NCBI GenBank assembly: GCA_015680685.1
Contig: MNCI01001939.1
Span: 4,685-68,684, forward strand
DNA length: 64,000 bases
DNA from: Gnetum montanum
Lineage: Eukaryota; Streptophyta; Gnetopsida; Gnetales; Gnetaceae
Direction of reading: 5' to 3'
Position 1 is the first letter of the stretch. Every line of letters begins with the position of its first letter. The position numbers and the translations under genes were made by a program. This document shows, one piece after another, positions 22,911 through 36,388 of the stretch. The notes below the pieces were generated by a model. It was not told the DNA's origin, made no database searches, and saw nothing but the letters and a program-made list of their open reading frames with translations.

Positions 22911-24100
22911 TTCATTAAATAATATAATTACATGTTCAAGTAATGCCCACATCATGGGTTTAACAAACATGCCCCATTAATGCACTTGGTAGAAGGACTA
23001 CAATTGCAAACTCATGAAAGGATGGATATGTATATCATGGATGATTTCTATTAGAGGTTAGTGACTTAAATTGCTATTATGTTGGATGTCATAACTATTG
23101 GAAGGTGAATGGCATAAGCATGCTAATGTAGATAAAGAAAACATAAATCTTTAATTTTAGAAGCATGTAAAGAATGTTGAATGTAAGATTTAACATTCTA
23201 ATGTTGTTGAAGCCCTTGTTCAAGAAAGCATGAAAACCAAAAAGGCTTTGGTAGATCTTGTCAATGTTGTTGACAAGGTTTGGGATGTATTAAATAAAAA
23301 TATGACATTAATTTTCAAAGATTTAGAAAATAAAGTAATTGAAGTATCTATGAAGATAATTATATTGCAAGGAAAAAGTGAAAGCAAAACAAACTATAAG
23401 AGATCTTATCATGATAAAATTTCTTATCCTTGTGGTCATTGTTTCCAACTACAACTTCAACAAGGGATGAAACCTAATCTTTAGAATGCTTCCTTTAGAT
23501 TGTAACATTCTTTCTCATGTCATCCCTCTTGCTACTATGAAACTCAAAAATACATGAACCAAATACCTCATGTAATTCCCCCTAAATATTGGCCATATCT
23601 ACCACAACCATATCCATAATCACAAGTTCACCAATGTCCATCATAATCCTTTTTACTATTATAGAAGGGAATTTTAAATTATCCATAGCGGGAATATGTC
23701 CATTCCCTTAATGCAATGTGCTATTCTTTTTTTTCATCCTAATACACTATTGGGTAGTACAAAAATCATCATGTTCATCGCATGGCAATAATTTCATCAC
23801 CTCACAAGCAAAAGCATTTTTGTAAGAGAAAGAAGAACACAATTTTCTATGAGGATTCACACTCATCCCCTTCCTTACCAACATCTTCAAAGAAACAAGA
23901 TTAAGGAGGGTATGTTTCTAAATAACAAGTTCAACAATTTGGGTGTCACAAAGCATATTATTTACCTTCTCAACCATTTCATAATGTTGATTAAAAAAGA
24001 TCTTTCTAGGTACCATCTTTAAAGTCAGTCATTGGGAAAGAGTCCTCCATGTAATAGTATCAGTTGTATAGTATGGTTTGCTTATTTGGTATGTATTTTT
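22911..24100 (+). pseudogene. Gag-like remnant, family uncertain
   Basis: The frame 23230-23484 encodes a Lys/Val-rich helical segment (TKKALVDLVNVVDKVWDVL) then YPCGHCFQLQLQQ; after a stop, Pro/Tyr-rich sequence continues to about 23640 (HVIPPKYWPYLPQPYP). Such a charged helix followed by a Pro/Gln/Tyr-rich tail resembles the second half of retrotransposon gags in this window. As the right flank of AthD it should continue the sequence at 9459-9737, which follows a Tat-like LTR, so a Tat-like gag is a possibility. No protease or zinc knuckle is convincing. Confidence 0.35.
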
Positions 24101-25790
24101 TGGTTAAAATTTTATTGAAATAAATGATATATCATTTTCTAATTTTCTTATTCTTTTATTTTGATATGATTTTGTGTGCACTTTGTTGAGGATACAAAAT
24201 TTATCAATTTTGATTTGATATGTCTTTACTATGTTTTTTCTATGTATCTATTTTTGATATTAATGATTAATAAATTTTTACTTTTTATACTCTTCCAAGT
24301 GTGTTTCGTGTATATATAAAAAATCAATTACTGTGCTTTATGAATGCTCACCCAATAAGACAAAGGTAAATGAGTGAATTACCAATGTCAGGATGCGAGA
24401 GTGCTATATGGGTCCAAAGTGGAGAATTGATCAATGAAATACTTATGAAATAGAATTCATCCACTTAATCTTCCTCTAGCCATAATTGCTAAACCAAAAT
24501 CAAATTCAATAGGGATCTAGAACTTACATCATGATTTTCTAAAGCTACTACTATTGGAATCATGGGTAGGTGGTGGGTCCACACCTTAGGGTATAAGCTT
24601 TGGAATCCAGGAAGAGTTCTTGGTCATTGGAAATGAAAGGATGTGTCATTGAGGGTTCTTATTATCACTATAATAGTCTAATCAATGTCATTGGACTAAG
24701 GTGCATGTGATTACCATGCTTTGCCATCTCGATCAGAAGAGGTTCATGTTCTCATAAACCTATGTGTGTCATGTTTGTGTAAGTCAACGTCTCTAGATGG
24801 TAATTTGGTACTTTATCATTCCCATAATTGTTATGTACTATTTTAAAACACTCTTCTTATAAAAGAGAAGATGAAATATTAAAAAAACATAAAATGAAAA
24901 AAAAAACTTTAAAAATGAAGAAGAAGAGGTAATGGGAATAGTGGCATTATTTCAAGCTCTTCAATTTACATAAATTGGTATTTATACCATCTTGGACTGA
25001 TCATATAAATACTCAAGAAAGATCAAGATGAGTGGTTAAACCAATACCTATGCAATCCTATTATATGTTCAACTTGTTGCCTACATCACTTGTCTCCTAA
25101 ATGTAATATTCCAAGACAATCTCTTGCTCATCCTTACCCATGGTGATGATGGCCTAGAAGTCTCTCTCTTAGTGAACTTTCATAACATCAAATGCTACTT
25201 CCACCTAATCCATTAATCCATTTATTTCTTAGAGTCAAGATCATAGTCCTTTATCCAAACCATGACCATAATCACCATGTAAATTCAATTACTTGGTCAT
25301 GACATTGTAATCACTATTGGAATTGGGAATGATTAGTGCAATCATAGGGATCAGTGAGAGGTTTTTGGTAAAGCAAAATTTTAGAAAATTGTTATGCATA
25401 CATGCATAGATGAGGAAAGTCAAACCAAAATCTTGAATTCTAGATGATTTATAATATGATGTCTTAGTTCAATTGCATCAATGGTTAGATTGTAGAACAG
25501 TCAAGGCTAGATGACATTGGTAGTGACAAGCATGTTCTTGCTATTAGAAAATAAACTTGAAGATCTATCCCTACTATGTGGATGAGTAGCAATGAAAGAA
25601 TGTAGTAGTGGATCTCTCACAAGGTGTATGACATTCTCACATGCTTCCATGATCTAATTGAATGGTTGGCTAGGGATCTAGTGATTTTTCACTATAACCT
25701 CTCCTTTCTTATCCATCATTCATTCTTCATCTCCTCCATTTCATTCTTGTTCATCATTGTATGTCATAGGAAGTTAATTATGCAAAGAAG
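24100..25790. other. Unassigned AT-rich stretch
   Basis: No coding frame, LTR end or clear repeat is recognised. Local A-runs occur near 24880-24915. Probably old transposon-derived sequence. Confidence 0.4.
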
Positions 25791-26678
25791 AGGATAATAT
25801 TTGATCACCCAAGGGGATGAACTCATGTTTGATGCTAATGTCTAACTAGTTATTAATATTTCATGAGTGTATCATCAATAGGCTTTACATGGGCAAGAAG
25901 AAAAGTTCCTATTATGGGAAGGATCCACTTGTGAATCCTTAATGGCTTAGCATTGTGAGTGGGTAAGTTCAAGCTTATCTCCTAGTGTTGGTGATGTTTT
26001 CATGGCATAAAGCACTCAATTTGTCTTCCACTTATGTGAGTTTCTACTCTATGAGCTTCAAGGTTTGATCATGATAATTATTTTTACCTTAGCTCATTTT
26101 TGTCTATTTTCTTCACCTTGGAGTATACTATTTATCTCCTACTTTTATAGCCTCTCTTTTCTATTTCTTGGATCATGTGAATAAGTAGATTCAACACTAT
26201 GATTCAAACCCCATGAGTTTGAATGTCATCTAGGATAATATTTTAATTTTTTGATCTTCTTGCTACTTTTGTGGCTTGTTTGGTTTGAGCCTTGATTAAA
26301 TTCTTCTCATTTATTTATTCTTCTTGTTCTTTTAATTAGCATTTATTGTGTTGATTAAGCTAGGTGTCTTGTAACTTAGTCATGGAGGAGAGGCACCAAT
26401 TTAGGTATGTACTTTATAATTTTGATGGTTAATTAAATTATTTCCACCATATTTTTACTTATGCATGTTTTGATTTGAAAGTTGTGATTATGTTTCTCTC
26501 ATACCCCCAAGTGTTATACTTATCATTTTTCTTACTGTCATTTTTAACAATGATAGTATAATGCCTTGAGGGATATCACTTGATTTTTAGCATTTTCATA
26601 GCTCATCATGCTTAGGCAAGTGAACCACTAGTCTTGGAATAAGTGAAGGAACAATATTAGTCATCAAATACAACACCT
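25790..26678 (+). other. Post-integrase region (AthE)
   Basis: AT-rich, T-run-rich sequence resembling 17000-18300 of AthD in composition and in holding the conserved block at 25891-25935 (about 33 of 46 positions like AthG by eye). It precedes the accessory ORF just as in AthD. No other coding signal. Confidence 0.5.
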
Positions 26679-27060
26679 ATGCCTAAGAGACCTCCCTTGA
26701 GAGAGAAATCTAGAGGAAGATAGTCATGCTCTTGATCTTCAAGTTGAGTGTGTGCCAAATAAGATATTATAAATAAGTGCCAAAGGAGTTCACAAGAGAT
26801 GATTTCAAGATGGATGAAATGGAAGAAGGCATGGATGAAAATAATTTTTGGAGAGACCTATGCTTCTCTAACTTCTTCCTATTCCATGTAGGCATGTTAG
26901 GAGTATTTCATCCTTAGCCATCATACCCTAACACTTCTTGGTAAGGTGGCTTGTATTGTAATAGGGTCATCATTTGTATTGTACATTTGCAATTCATCTA
27001 CATTGATCTTATGATATGTATAGTTCTTATTTTCTTGTCTTCAATTTTTCAAGCTATGGG
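26679..27060 (+). pseudogene. Accessory ORF, N-terminal part (AthE)
   Basis: The ATG at 26679 opens MPKRPPLREKSRGR, a basic start like that of a DNA- or RNA-binding region. Further on, KEFTRDDFKMDEMEEGMDE (about 26784-26840) sits where AthD has KEVQNQLKTSPMW (about 19220). The frame contains several stops. It is cut near 27060, where Tat-like sequence begins. Confidence 0.45.
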
Positions 27061-28325
27061 ACTAGATTTACTCAATCATGGGAAAATGATGAGGCATCTA
27101 GTGGCAATTTGTAAGTCGATTATGAGTTCTAGATTTTGGGAAGTATTTTATGTTTCCTATGTTTTTAGTCTAGCATATTTAGTTGAGGTTCTTAGTCTTC
27201 CAAGATGCATCCTTACCACATATGTCACACTTTGAGGTTTTTTTCATGATTCTAGGCTCTTTAGGATGATTTCCACTACATTCAAATGCCCTTCTATCCT
27301 TTTGACATGCTTCCTTGGGTTCTGGATTTTATCCAAGATTGAAGATGCAAAGTATGATTTTTGGAGGATGTGCTAACTACCTTGCATCAATGCATCCTCC
27401 TGCATTAATGTAAGGGCACAAATGCATCTCCCTCCAAGCCTAGATTGATCTTCATTTCTTATGATACAAGTGAGATCAACTCAAGTTACATTTGAGGGAC
27501 CTTCGTTAATGTCAAGATGTTGACAAATCTCCTTCACTTCCACATGGAAAATATAAATACAATGGATGAGCTTTCATACACATAATAAGAATAAATTTCA
27601 TTCCATTTGAGCTTGTGGCATTTGGTTTATTCTAAGAGCTCTTCCTTCCTTGGATAACTTGATTACTTTCCTTATCTTGTGTGTTTTGAGTCATTTCTTT
27701 CACAAGTGCCGCTAAACTCTGTCAGAGTGCTACCTTGCTTACTTAGCCCATAACGATTTGGTTGATTTGGAATCTAATCTTTGCATGGTAAATAAAGCTT
27801 TTGGTTTTCCCTTATTTAACCATTGATGCCTTAAACATTAAAATGGTAACAAGCATAAAACACCAAAAACCATAAAAATAAATTTTTTAATTATCATTTT
27901 CTTGAGTTGTGATGATTCATCCTTATCTAAGAAGGTCATAACAATACAACATGATGTTGGTCTAGTGAGGTTATGATTAAAATCTATTTTATTTGTATTT
28001 TATGTGTGTGGTGCTACACTTGTCCCCAAGAGGGATTTCAACATGAGCATTGCACTTGTTTTCATGAGAGATTAAAATGCATCTGTGTTTATATTTTTTT
28101 TTATTTTTATATTCATAAAATACATAAAAATTATAAAATATAAAATTATAAATATTCCCTTCTTTTCCACGATGGTGACACAAGTTTTTATTTGTATTAT
28201 ATGTATTATAATCTCTTTTATATTCATTAAATGCACTAACAAATACAAGTGTTCTCAAAAATCTACTCAACATTATCTTTAAAGCTTATGACCAGATCAT
28301 GCTAAGTTATGTATGATAAATCCCA
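27060..28325 (+). mobile_element. TatB: Tat-like integrase tail plus LTR inside AthE
   Basis: 27086-27240 encodes MRHLVAICKSIMSSRFWEVF, matching the end of the TatA integrase region near 8340-8400. The 3' untranslated stretch and polypurine TTGGAGGA (27361-27368) follow, then the LTR 27369-28325 (957 bp, start TGTGCTAACTACC), homologous to 8619-9458. TATA box near 27550. Only the last part of the internal region remains, so the element was truncated or deleted after insertion. ORFs on both strands at 27989-28282 are LTR sequence, not genes. Confidence 0.7.
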
Positions 28326-29150
28326 TTGGTCCAAAACCAGTGGAATCCATATCACTCAGTGAATAGGTCATGATACTACATTTGAGATAGAAGAAAAGAG
28401 AGAGATCAATCATCATCAGATTTGCTCTAACTTTTTTCACATCTCATCTACATATTATTGTACTATTTATGCTCCTCTTCCTATCTCACTTTTTCTCTCT
28501 TTCTCTCTATTTTTTGCTATTTTTCTTCTATCTCCTTCATCAAGTTTTATCCACCTACCCTAATTTCTTACTATTCCATTTTACTAACTATCTTCTACAG
28601 TACACTATGATGAGAATATTAATTAGTGAATTTCCTCATGCAGTGAGTAATGAGTGTTTTGTCATTTTCAACATGGATGAAATTAAATCTATAAAGCATG
28701 AACAATCATTAAATCATAGAATCTTGTCTTAGTGTATAGGTGATGTCTCTCATTTCATTCTCCAATTTTATTATTTTCTTAATTTTGCAAATGTATTTTT
28801 CATCTTTCCCCTCACTTTCTTCTTTCATCCAGCTCCCTTTCTTATCTCATTCGCTTTTGTCTCATTAGCATGTTTAATGAAAATTGAGTGAATTATTCTA
28901 TTTTGGTAAGAATTTTTGAAGGGCATAAGTGGAATAGGATCTAAATATCATAAATGACATCCTTTCAGCCATCTTAAGTGAAGGATTTATCCATGCTTTC
29001 TTCTATGATATAGCACCATTCTCATGACTAGTGTATTAGTGGTATCTTAATATTCTCTCCTCTTCTACTTCATTCTTCCTACTTTTTCTTTTGTAGATAC
29101 ATTAATTTAGTATCGAGCATTTATCATAAACAAAAGCAGAGGTGCCACTA
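28326..29150 (+). other. Unassigned sequence between TatB and AthE accessory ORF
   Basis: Contains a pyrimidine-rich stretch (28465-28540) and no recognised gene. The short frame 28469-28732 is low-complexity at its start and has no supported function. Part may be Tat-like leader, since weak word-level similarity to 9464-9600 is seen. Confidence 0.4.
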
Positions 29151-31720
29151 GAACCTAAACAGGGATAACATCTAATGCTATTCGATGAATGCCTTTAGGC
29201 CATTCAAGAAAAGTCTATAATGTCCATGGTCATCATGGAACTAAACTTTCATCCATTCATGGAGTTTGCTCCATACGCTATTAGAACACACTCCAAAAAT
29301 CTCCTTATGTCCAATAGTGTCTAGTAATGTCAAATGGTACTTATGAGAAGTTTACCAATTCTAACAAGAATAAACAAGATGATGCCATAATATAGATTAA
29401 ACGGCTCTTAATACCATATTTAGTTGAGGCAATAGCAAAGGTCTTGAATATCCCAAACATCAAAGTCAACATTGCGCAAATTTCTACAAGGTTCAACACT
29501 AATGCCAAGAAATTATGGCTACAAAGAGCATATGTCAAGAAATACAAACACTACAATGAAATGACTATTAAGAAAAATATCTATTTCAAGATTGGAACAT
29601 ACCATCTATTCCCAACCAAAAGCCTCAATAAGATCTCTACATATGCAACTAGAGAAAGTGTCATTTTGATGGAAAATTTTAATGCAAACATCATCCATCT
29701 CATCTTCCTAAAGAGCCAAAGAAGATTTAAGGAGAAAAATGTAGGAAAAGCAACACTACTATTCCCTTTCCTAATAAGGAAGCTTTGAAAAAAAAGTAGG
29801 GATTCTGGGTTATAGTAATGATGTCCTAAGAAATGCCCATAACACCTCTTATGTAGAAATGTCCAAGCCAGTGTCACCCAAGAAAGATCAACTGGAGAAG
29901 CTAATAGACACTAAGGGAGCTATAGGTTCAACACCTACTAGTAACATTCTAACTACCAATCAACAACATGCAAGACCCAACAATTCAACACCTAATAGAG
30001 ATAGACAAGATCAACAAGCTTCACCTCCATCATAAAATTATCATTCCTCAATGAGCCATATGTGCCAAATCATAGACACAATTACTTGGGAAGCAAGAGA
30101 GGATCTAATATCTATAGAGTGAGAGAAAGCTCGATAAGGCCTATAGTTTTAGTAGGACCTGCTAGTTGGTAGGTATGATTGAAAACAAGAGAAGAGGAAG
30201 ACTGGGCACAATAAATATTAGGTAATGCTACATCATTCTAAATAATGTTAGAAACTAGTGAAGTTATCATAATTTTGTTCATGCAGCACTAGTATGTAGC
30301 AGGAGTAGTAGAGATCATAATAAATCACATTAAAGAAACCTTTAATGTTCTCGTTGTACCACTAGCAAATATTTTTGGACTCAAAGATGCTTAAATGCTA
30401 GCCAATACCTCAATGACTCCAACTGAGCATGAAGATGTTTTTGATATGCTATTGTAGATAGGCCAAGTCATGCAAAATCTTTTTAATATCCCTAGTGATA
30501 TCACTACAATATAGTTGGATCTAATAGCCACTAAAGGAAATTTGGTGATGGCCAAAATAAGGGCACAATATGCAAAAAATGAAGTGTAGAGGCTACAAGA
30601 TGAGTTGTTAGATCTAAGAGAAAAACTAATGGACCTTACATGATTTGTTACCCCTAACCAGCTTGAGAAATTCAAAACCAACCAAGTGAGGCAACTAATT
30701 GTTAGCAACATATAAGAAAAGATTGAAAGAGAGAAGGCTATGTGGAATGCCTTCATAGTAGAATCCTTAACATATGTACATGCTAAAGCTGTCGCTGTCT
30801 TAGAGGAGGAAAATAAGAAACTCACTACAAACAACACTCAATTAACTAATATTAAAAACCAAAAGAACATTCTTGAGGAAAGCATCCATCAGTTGCAAAA
30901 ATAGTTTGTTCAAGGTAACTAGGATATGAGTAGATTGTCCATGAGGATAGAATGCTATCAATGAAGGAAATACATGCTATCAAATAGAAATCAACAATTG
31001 AGATAAGCACATGGAAAAACAATGCCAAGAGATATGAACAACTCAAGTAGTACTTTAGAGACCAAGTGGGAATGTATAAGTAAATAAATGAGAAGGATAA
31101 CTAGATGGCAAAAGCCAAGATCAATTCCATCACTACTCAAACATTAGACTAGCAACCCATCTTGGATAGCCTAGACCACATCCATTAGGATGAGATCAAA
31201 TACAAAGAGCTATAAATTGAAAATTTGACAAAGTACATGGGATTAGCAAATCTCTAATATGCTAACTTAGCCGTGTTGACAGTAGGATGGCCTCATAATG
31301 AACTTGAGAAATAGGTAGTAGCAATGTATACCATTTAAGAGAAGGAGTATGCTAATAGAAAAGATCCCTTGCAGAAATTACACATGGCAAACTCAGAGCT
31401 TGAAATTATAAAAGCTAGTTGTAGCAAACCTAGCATCTTGAATGTTAAACTATCAAGAATTAAGAAAGATGTCTAGGGCTTTTATAGAAGAAGAACAATA
31501 GTTTTTAGCATGGTACATCAAGGACAACCAAATGTTCTTGCAAATACCATGCTTGTGGAATGTACCAACTCCATCCAACATTGTACAATCGACATTGATG
31601 CGGCATGCTCCTAGTATGGAAGAGGAGAAACTTCCAATGCTTCTAAACAGATACCAATTTCAAAAGCCTTATAACAATGGGAAGAAGCTAATGGAAGAGC
31701 CTCCACTTCCAGTAACCTAG
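29150..31720 (+). pseudogene. Accessory coiled-coil ORF, main part (AthE)
   Basis: The longest clean stretch (29444-29788) carries KKLWLQRAYVKKYKHYNEMT, aligning with AthD near 19400-19560 (KEWVQW, YVVNRKEF, PIEKIHYKI). From about 30390 to 31400 the reading is Glu/Lys/Gln/Asn-rich and heptad-like (ENKKLTTNNTQLTNIKNQ; NQLEKFKTNQVRQL), again suggesting a coiled coil. Shared blocks with AthD near the end include KYMGLANL*Y versus EYMELTNL*Y (31230 and 21195). Function unknown. Multiple stops, many of them TAG. Two divergent copies with the same layout argue that this was once a real protein. Confidence 0.65.
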
Positions 31721-31914
31721 AAGCTACATTGAGCTACTTCAATTTTTTTTTGTTTTATTTGTCTTGTCCATTGTCAAATGTGTCCATTTTTTGTAAAAAC
31801 ACCAATGCAACCATCAAAGTCATGTCAAGCTAATTCTACTTCCTAATTTTGTAAGTGATTCCATCCTCATTTTGTTCTAACTCAAGGATAATTTTTCAAT
31901 TAGTTATAAGGGTA

Positions 31915-32794
31915 TGACCAAATCATTTTTTTCCCATAGATGCGATATCGTAACTACGATATTGTATCAATGATGTCGTAGCTCTTGCTATGTCATCATT
32001 GATTCGATGTCTCAAGAGCTATGTAGCCCTATAAATACTGAGACTTGGACACATAAGCAACAATAATTCATTCCACCCCTTATCTAAACTCTTGCAGTTA
32101 TATTTCATAGTTTTAGCAATAGTGTGAATGCCTGTAGTGTGGTGTCAACTAGTTTACTGGACTTTTTATTTGAGTAAATTGTACTTAGACATAGTTTATG
32201 ACCAAAAATAAAGATCAAGACTATTTTTCATTATTGGAGCATCCACTTAGCCTTATATGTTTACTTAGCTTAATTTCTTGTTTACTTTATTTTAAGACTT
32301 TACATTTTCATGCACTTTACTTTTCATGTTTAATAGTTAAGTGCAATCAGTACGACTAGTTTTTAGCATTTAACTATAATTGTTTAGTAATTCAATAGTG
32401 GTTTTGCTTAATTCGCTCACTAGTAAATCCACTAGGTAATCCCTGTGGCAATTACATGTGCCCAAGACATGACCAACAAACTAGGATTGGCTACTCATCA
32501 CTCTAGTATAGAATAGATGTACATTTCCATTATACTTAGACTTAGGGTTCATTTTCACTTCTATTATATTTACAACTAAGAGTACTATGAGCCCAAAAAC
32601 ATCATCTATCACATGGCTCACTGTGAGTTAAACCATATACTTGAACTTTAATAACTCAAAGTGAGAAGATAATGATTGTGAGCTTAACATGAACTCCTAG
32701 CATAATTACAATGTCCATCTACAGATTATGATCTTGTCACATGTGAACACTGTGACTTGTATGGTAGAGTGTTGGGAAATTCCACCACTCATCA
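31915..32794 (+). repeat. 3' LTR of AthE
   Basis: 880 bp. Starts TGACCAAATC and ends CCACTCATCA. U3 contains GATGCGATATCG and related motifs at 31938-32000; TATA box at 32030-32037. It is the closest relative of the AthC LTR (5380-6554) in this window. Confidence 0.8.
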
Positions 32795-33746
32795 ATAAGA
32801 TTAGTGTTGGCATATTTACCTAGTTGAAGCCCAAAATTCTCATTTCTACCATTCTTTATTTTGTTAGAATTACACAACCTCACCACAATCCATGGTAAGC
32901 TCTTCTTTGAAATCTAAATAAACTATGACTCATGGTTAATTCATATTCTATCATTTGTAGTCACCACAATCCATGGTTGACTCATGGTTTCATATTTGAA
33001 GTATAGAAGGTTGAAAACAACCACCATCACTTGACCATAACCTATGATTCTTTATTTTCTCTAATGGTTACCTTGAAATAATAAATGATGTGTCAATTAT
33101 TACATGTTCTTTCATTTCTGTTGATTGTTCAAGTTGTTCATACATTACACTTTTATTGAAATAAATATCTCTACTTTTAAATATTTTATTAGCAATTTGA
33201 TCTCATAATTTATAGAACCTATCATTACCTCCAAAACCTTAAAAAATGCCTTTTTATGCTATATTCTCAACTTTAGATCTATTTTCTTTAACAATATAGG
33301 CACATTTAATGTAACAAAGGTTCTAAGATGGTTATAGCTTATTTGCCTTCTACTTCATTTAGCCTCTAGTGTTTGTCCATCTAATGATCCAATGGGGGAT
33401 CTATTAATCAAATACATGGCATTTTTTGCAACCTTATGCTAAAAATCTAGAATGTTTTAGCATGCTTTGAATCTTATCTAGGATTTTCTGATTATACCTT
33501 TTAAAATACCATTTTCTTGTAGTGTGCTAGGGATGCTCCTTTCAAGTTTAATATCTGTTTTACAATAGAGTTTCTCAAAGATGTTGGAACAAAATTCTCC
33601 TCCATTATCAGTGCACAAACACTTACTTTTTCTATTGGTCTCATTTCAACCCTAGCTTTAAAAAATCTAATCATTTCAATAACTTACTCTTTTCTTTTCA
33701 TAGCATATAACCAACATTCTCAAGAATAACCATCAATAAAGGTTAT
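32795..33746 (-). pseudogene. Ty1/copia integrase, C-terminal side (CopA)
   Basis: Read on the minus strand from 33746: FIDGYS (usually FIDDYSR in copia), a Lys/Arg-rich segment with FFKARVE, then after a frameshift CTDNGGEF (second catalytic Asp kept, near 33610), the position of the catalytic Glu replaced by Lys (ENGILKG where NGVAER is usual), and NAMYLINRSP near 33410. This is copia-type, distinct from the gypsy integrases here. Homology fades below about 33060. It is the left half of a gene split by AthF; the other half is at 43469-43860. Confidence 0.8.
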
Positions 33747-34540
33747 TGATGAGTGGAAAGGTACCCCTACATTCAACCATACGAATACGAGCATTTTACA
33801 CATGATCTGGTCAAACTCCAAGGACTAAGTGCTTACGCACCTTAATGGAACACTCAGGGTTAATCAATCGTTGTCTTCCCAAACTTACTTGAATTGTCAC
33901 TGTTGTATGGTTAAGTAAGCTTGAGGTATATGATTTTTATAGCTTTTTGTCTTTTTATGTCTCCTGCTAATAAAATAAAGGGAGAGAGAACTAAGTGACT
34001 AACTTACATTAACTATTCATTAACTAAGTTCTAAATGTTCCTAACATCAGTATCTATTTCCACTTTCTGTACACATTCTAAACCAGTGCAATGCTGCTGG
34101 GATTACCAAATGCTAATCGTTACTGGGGTACCAAGTGCTACACACATCCTCAAAGTGGTCGTACTGAGTGTATTTAACTAATGGGGTTGAAGGTTGAGAA
34201 AGATATTAATTAACTATAAAATCATTAAACGATCATTAATTACTAATTAGCTTAATTTGTATGCTACAAGGTTTATCATAAAGTTCATCTTTTTTGTCGT
34301 ACACAAAATTGTGCTCAGGTACAAATTACTCGAATAAAGATCTATTCATTCTATGACTCCTACTGCGGGCACACAAAAATAATTCTAACTCTAGAATAAA
34401 TAAAACTGCAAGAATCTGGCTAAGGGTCTAAGTCTAACTCCTCAAAACAAAGGGCACTACCTCTTATTTATAGAAAATGAGGCAAGACACCATATGGTGT
34501 GGTGGATGTGATATTACATATGTGATATCGCAGCTCATCA
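33747..34540 (-). repeat. 3' LTR of AthF
   Basis: 794 bp, minus strand TGATGAGCTG...CCACTCATCA. TATA at 34465-34472 (minus); GATATC motifs at 34508-34530. Confidence 0.92.
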
Positions 34541-34551
34541 TACCCCCATGA
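34541..34551 (-). other. Polypurine tract (AthF)
   Basis: On the minus strand TCATGGGGGTA lies directly before the 3' LTR start; the same as AthG (59311-59321). Confidence 0.85.
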
Positions 34552-36388
34552 CTGAACTAAAACTCGTCCTTGAGTTCCTTACAAAATATTGGGAAGGTGT
34601 GGGATTATTGACTTGAATGACAACTAATGGTGAATGGGATGATGTGTGAACGGATCAATCATTACAATACATGACAATATTAGTATTCATGACTACAAGA
34701 ATGAACACTATACACAATTGGCATTCATCCTTATTTGGCAGCTGAAAGAGAAGAGAGAGAGAGAGAAAAGAAAAACACGTGTTTCTGTTGATGCCAGGAT
34801 TGTTCCTTCCATTATCCATCCATAACCATGCTATCAATCTTGTTTCATGCACAACTATTCTAGCACCAATCCATCCTGAGTGTTTCCTCTAGGTCTAGTT
34901 CATTACTGTATGATTTCCATCTGTACACACAACACAATCACATATGAGCAACGATAAGTAAATCACAATACAGTTGATACCTTACCCCAGTGTAAGATCC
35001 ATCAGCTAAGTTGTGATATGGCCAATACAGATCCTAGAGATATAACACTAGTGACTACCCAAGGTATAGGGGTTAGGAAAAATTGAAAAAATTGGACCAA
35101 GGTGCCCATGACTAAGAGTGATCCTTCAATCTGATAAATTGGAAAAAGATAAGGAATAAGAAAACTGGGAAAAAATAAACAATGGCAACGGTGATAAAAT
35201 GGATGTTAGAGATGGGAATGAACTAAACATATGTTTATTGTAGGAATGTTTAAGGGAAAAGAGTTAACTGATGCACCAAATAGGAATGCCAGTGGGTCCT
35301 CCCCAAAGCAGGCTCATGTCCTTTATGCCCTAACAATACCACATTCAAAGAGTCCATAGGCTTTGGAAATGTCATTTGGAAGCAAGAGTTATATTCTTAA
35401 CCCCAAGAATTCACCAAGGAGAAAACAATGCATCAACCAAAATATCGACTACTGATATAACCGACAATGAGGTGGAAATGGAGAAAGAATGATGGGAAGA
35501 AGAGAATGGAATAGAGTCCCAAGAACAAGGTGATGTACAACCCCTTGTGTATTTATGGTTAATATGACTGAGTAGATCTCATTCCAAATTTTTCCTCAAA
35601 CAATCCACTTCCAATGACTTCACATTAATACACTCGGCCAATCCATCCACTTGATGTAACAAGAATGCTTCCACCAAAGAGTCACCACCATTCCAAGGAA
35701 ACGAGAAAGGGAAAAGTAGGAAGCGAGAGAGGGCCTTAGTTAGAGGGAACATGTTTGTTTAGTTCCATAACCAATGCTTGTAGCCCAAATGATTATTTTT
35801 TCTAAGAGGTGTGCTTTGAATTCTCATTGTTTTTTCTTTTCTTTTCTTTACATGAGAATCAGACCATGCAAAGACTTATTTTTATTGGCTTAGCTTCCAA
35901 ATAATGGAGCAACATTGAAATTGTAAGGAAAACTTAAGAAGAAAACATCCAAGCACCCAAGAGAATAGCCAACACAAATGCATCAAATTCCTTTGAAGTC
36001 ACACTCTTTTCAGTCCTTGAGTCCTTCCTTAGTTTGAGAAATGCCTAGTCACCAATTTGTTAATATTTTTATTATTAAAGAAATGGACTGTATAGTTCCA
36101 AGCCAAGAGAGACCATAGAAATTCATGGATGCATGGATGATGTGGACTCATTTCTTGTTAAATCAAAAGAACCATACCTTAGTATCAACATTATAACTCA
36201 AAGGTAAAAATAAAACATTAACAATCCATAGAATACAGTTCATACCACCATCAAGAGCACTTATTAGGTGATGAATCTAACAAAATCAAAATAACAAACA
36301 AACACAAAAACTTAAAAAGGAACTAAGGGCCTCAAATAGCCACCCCATGACTGAGTTGAAAGGAGGAGATCTGAAATAGTGAGCAAGG
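34552..36388 (-). other. Post-integrase region (AthF)
   Basis: Homologous to the AthD and AthG post-integrase regions and ends at the polypurine tract without an accessory ORF. Contains the conserved block at 35284-35330 and a GA-rich run at 34745-34768. Short ORFs (e.g. 34655-34852) are not supported. Confidence 0.7.
35284..35330 (-). other. Conserved post-integrase block (AthF copy)
   Basis: The minus strand contains GGGCATAAAGGACATGAG and TTTGGGGAGGACCCACTGG, aligned with AthD 18170-18215 and AthG 60150-60196. One frame reads DMSLLWGGPTGIP. Confidence 0.6.

Larger units (their letters stand above)
25790..32794 (+). mobile_element. AthE, Athila-like element, 3' half, split by TatB
   Basis: Recognisable parts in order: post-integrase region with the conserved block (25891-25935), accessory ORF start (26679), the TatB fragment (27060-28325), accessory ORF continuation (29150-31720), purine-rich tract AGTTATAAGGGTA (31902-31914) and 3' LTR (31915-32794). 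No gag or pol is visible upstream. The right neighbour at 32795 is copia sequence, so AthE probably inserted in or next to CopA. Candidate target duplication on this side is ATAAG (32795-32799). Confidence 0.65.

Noticed and set aside
33747-33770. Hammerhead ribozyme core suggested by CTGATGAG-like LTR ends
   Set aside because: No GAAAC partner strand or stem pairing nearby; the motif is explained by the LTR terminal inverted repeat.
34745-34768. GA-rich run as a polypurine tract
   Set aside because: The true tract is next to the LTR at 34541-34551; this run is about 200 bp away and looks like a simple repeat.
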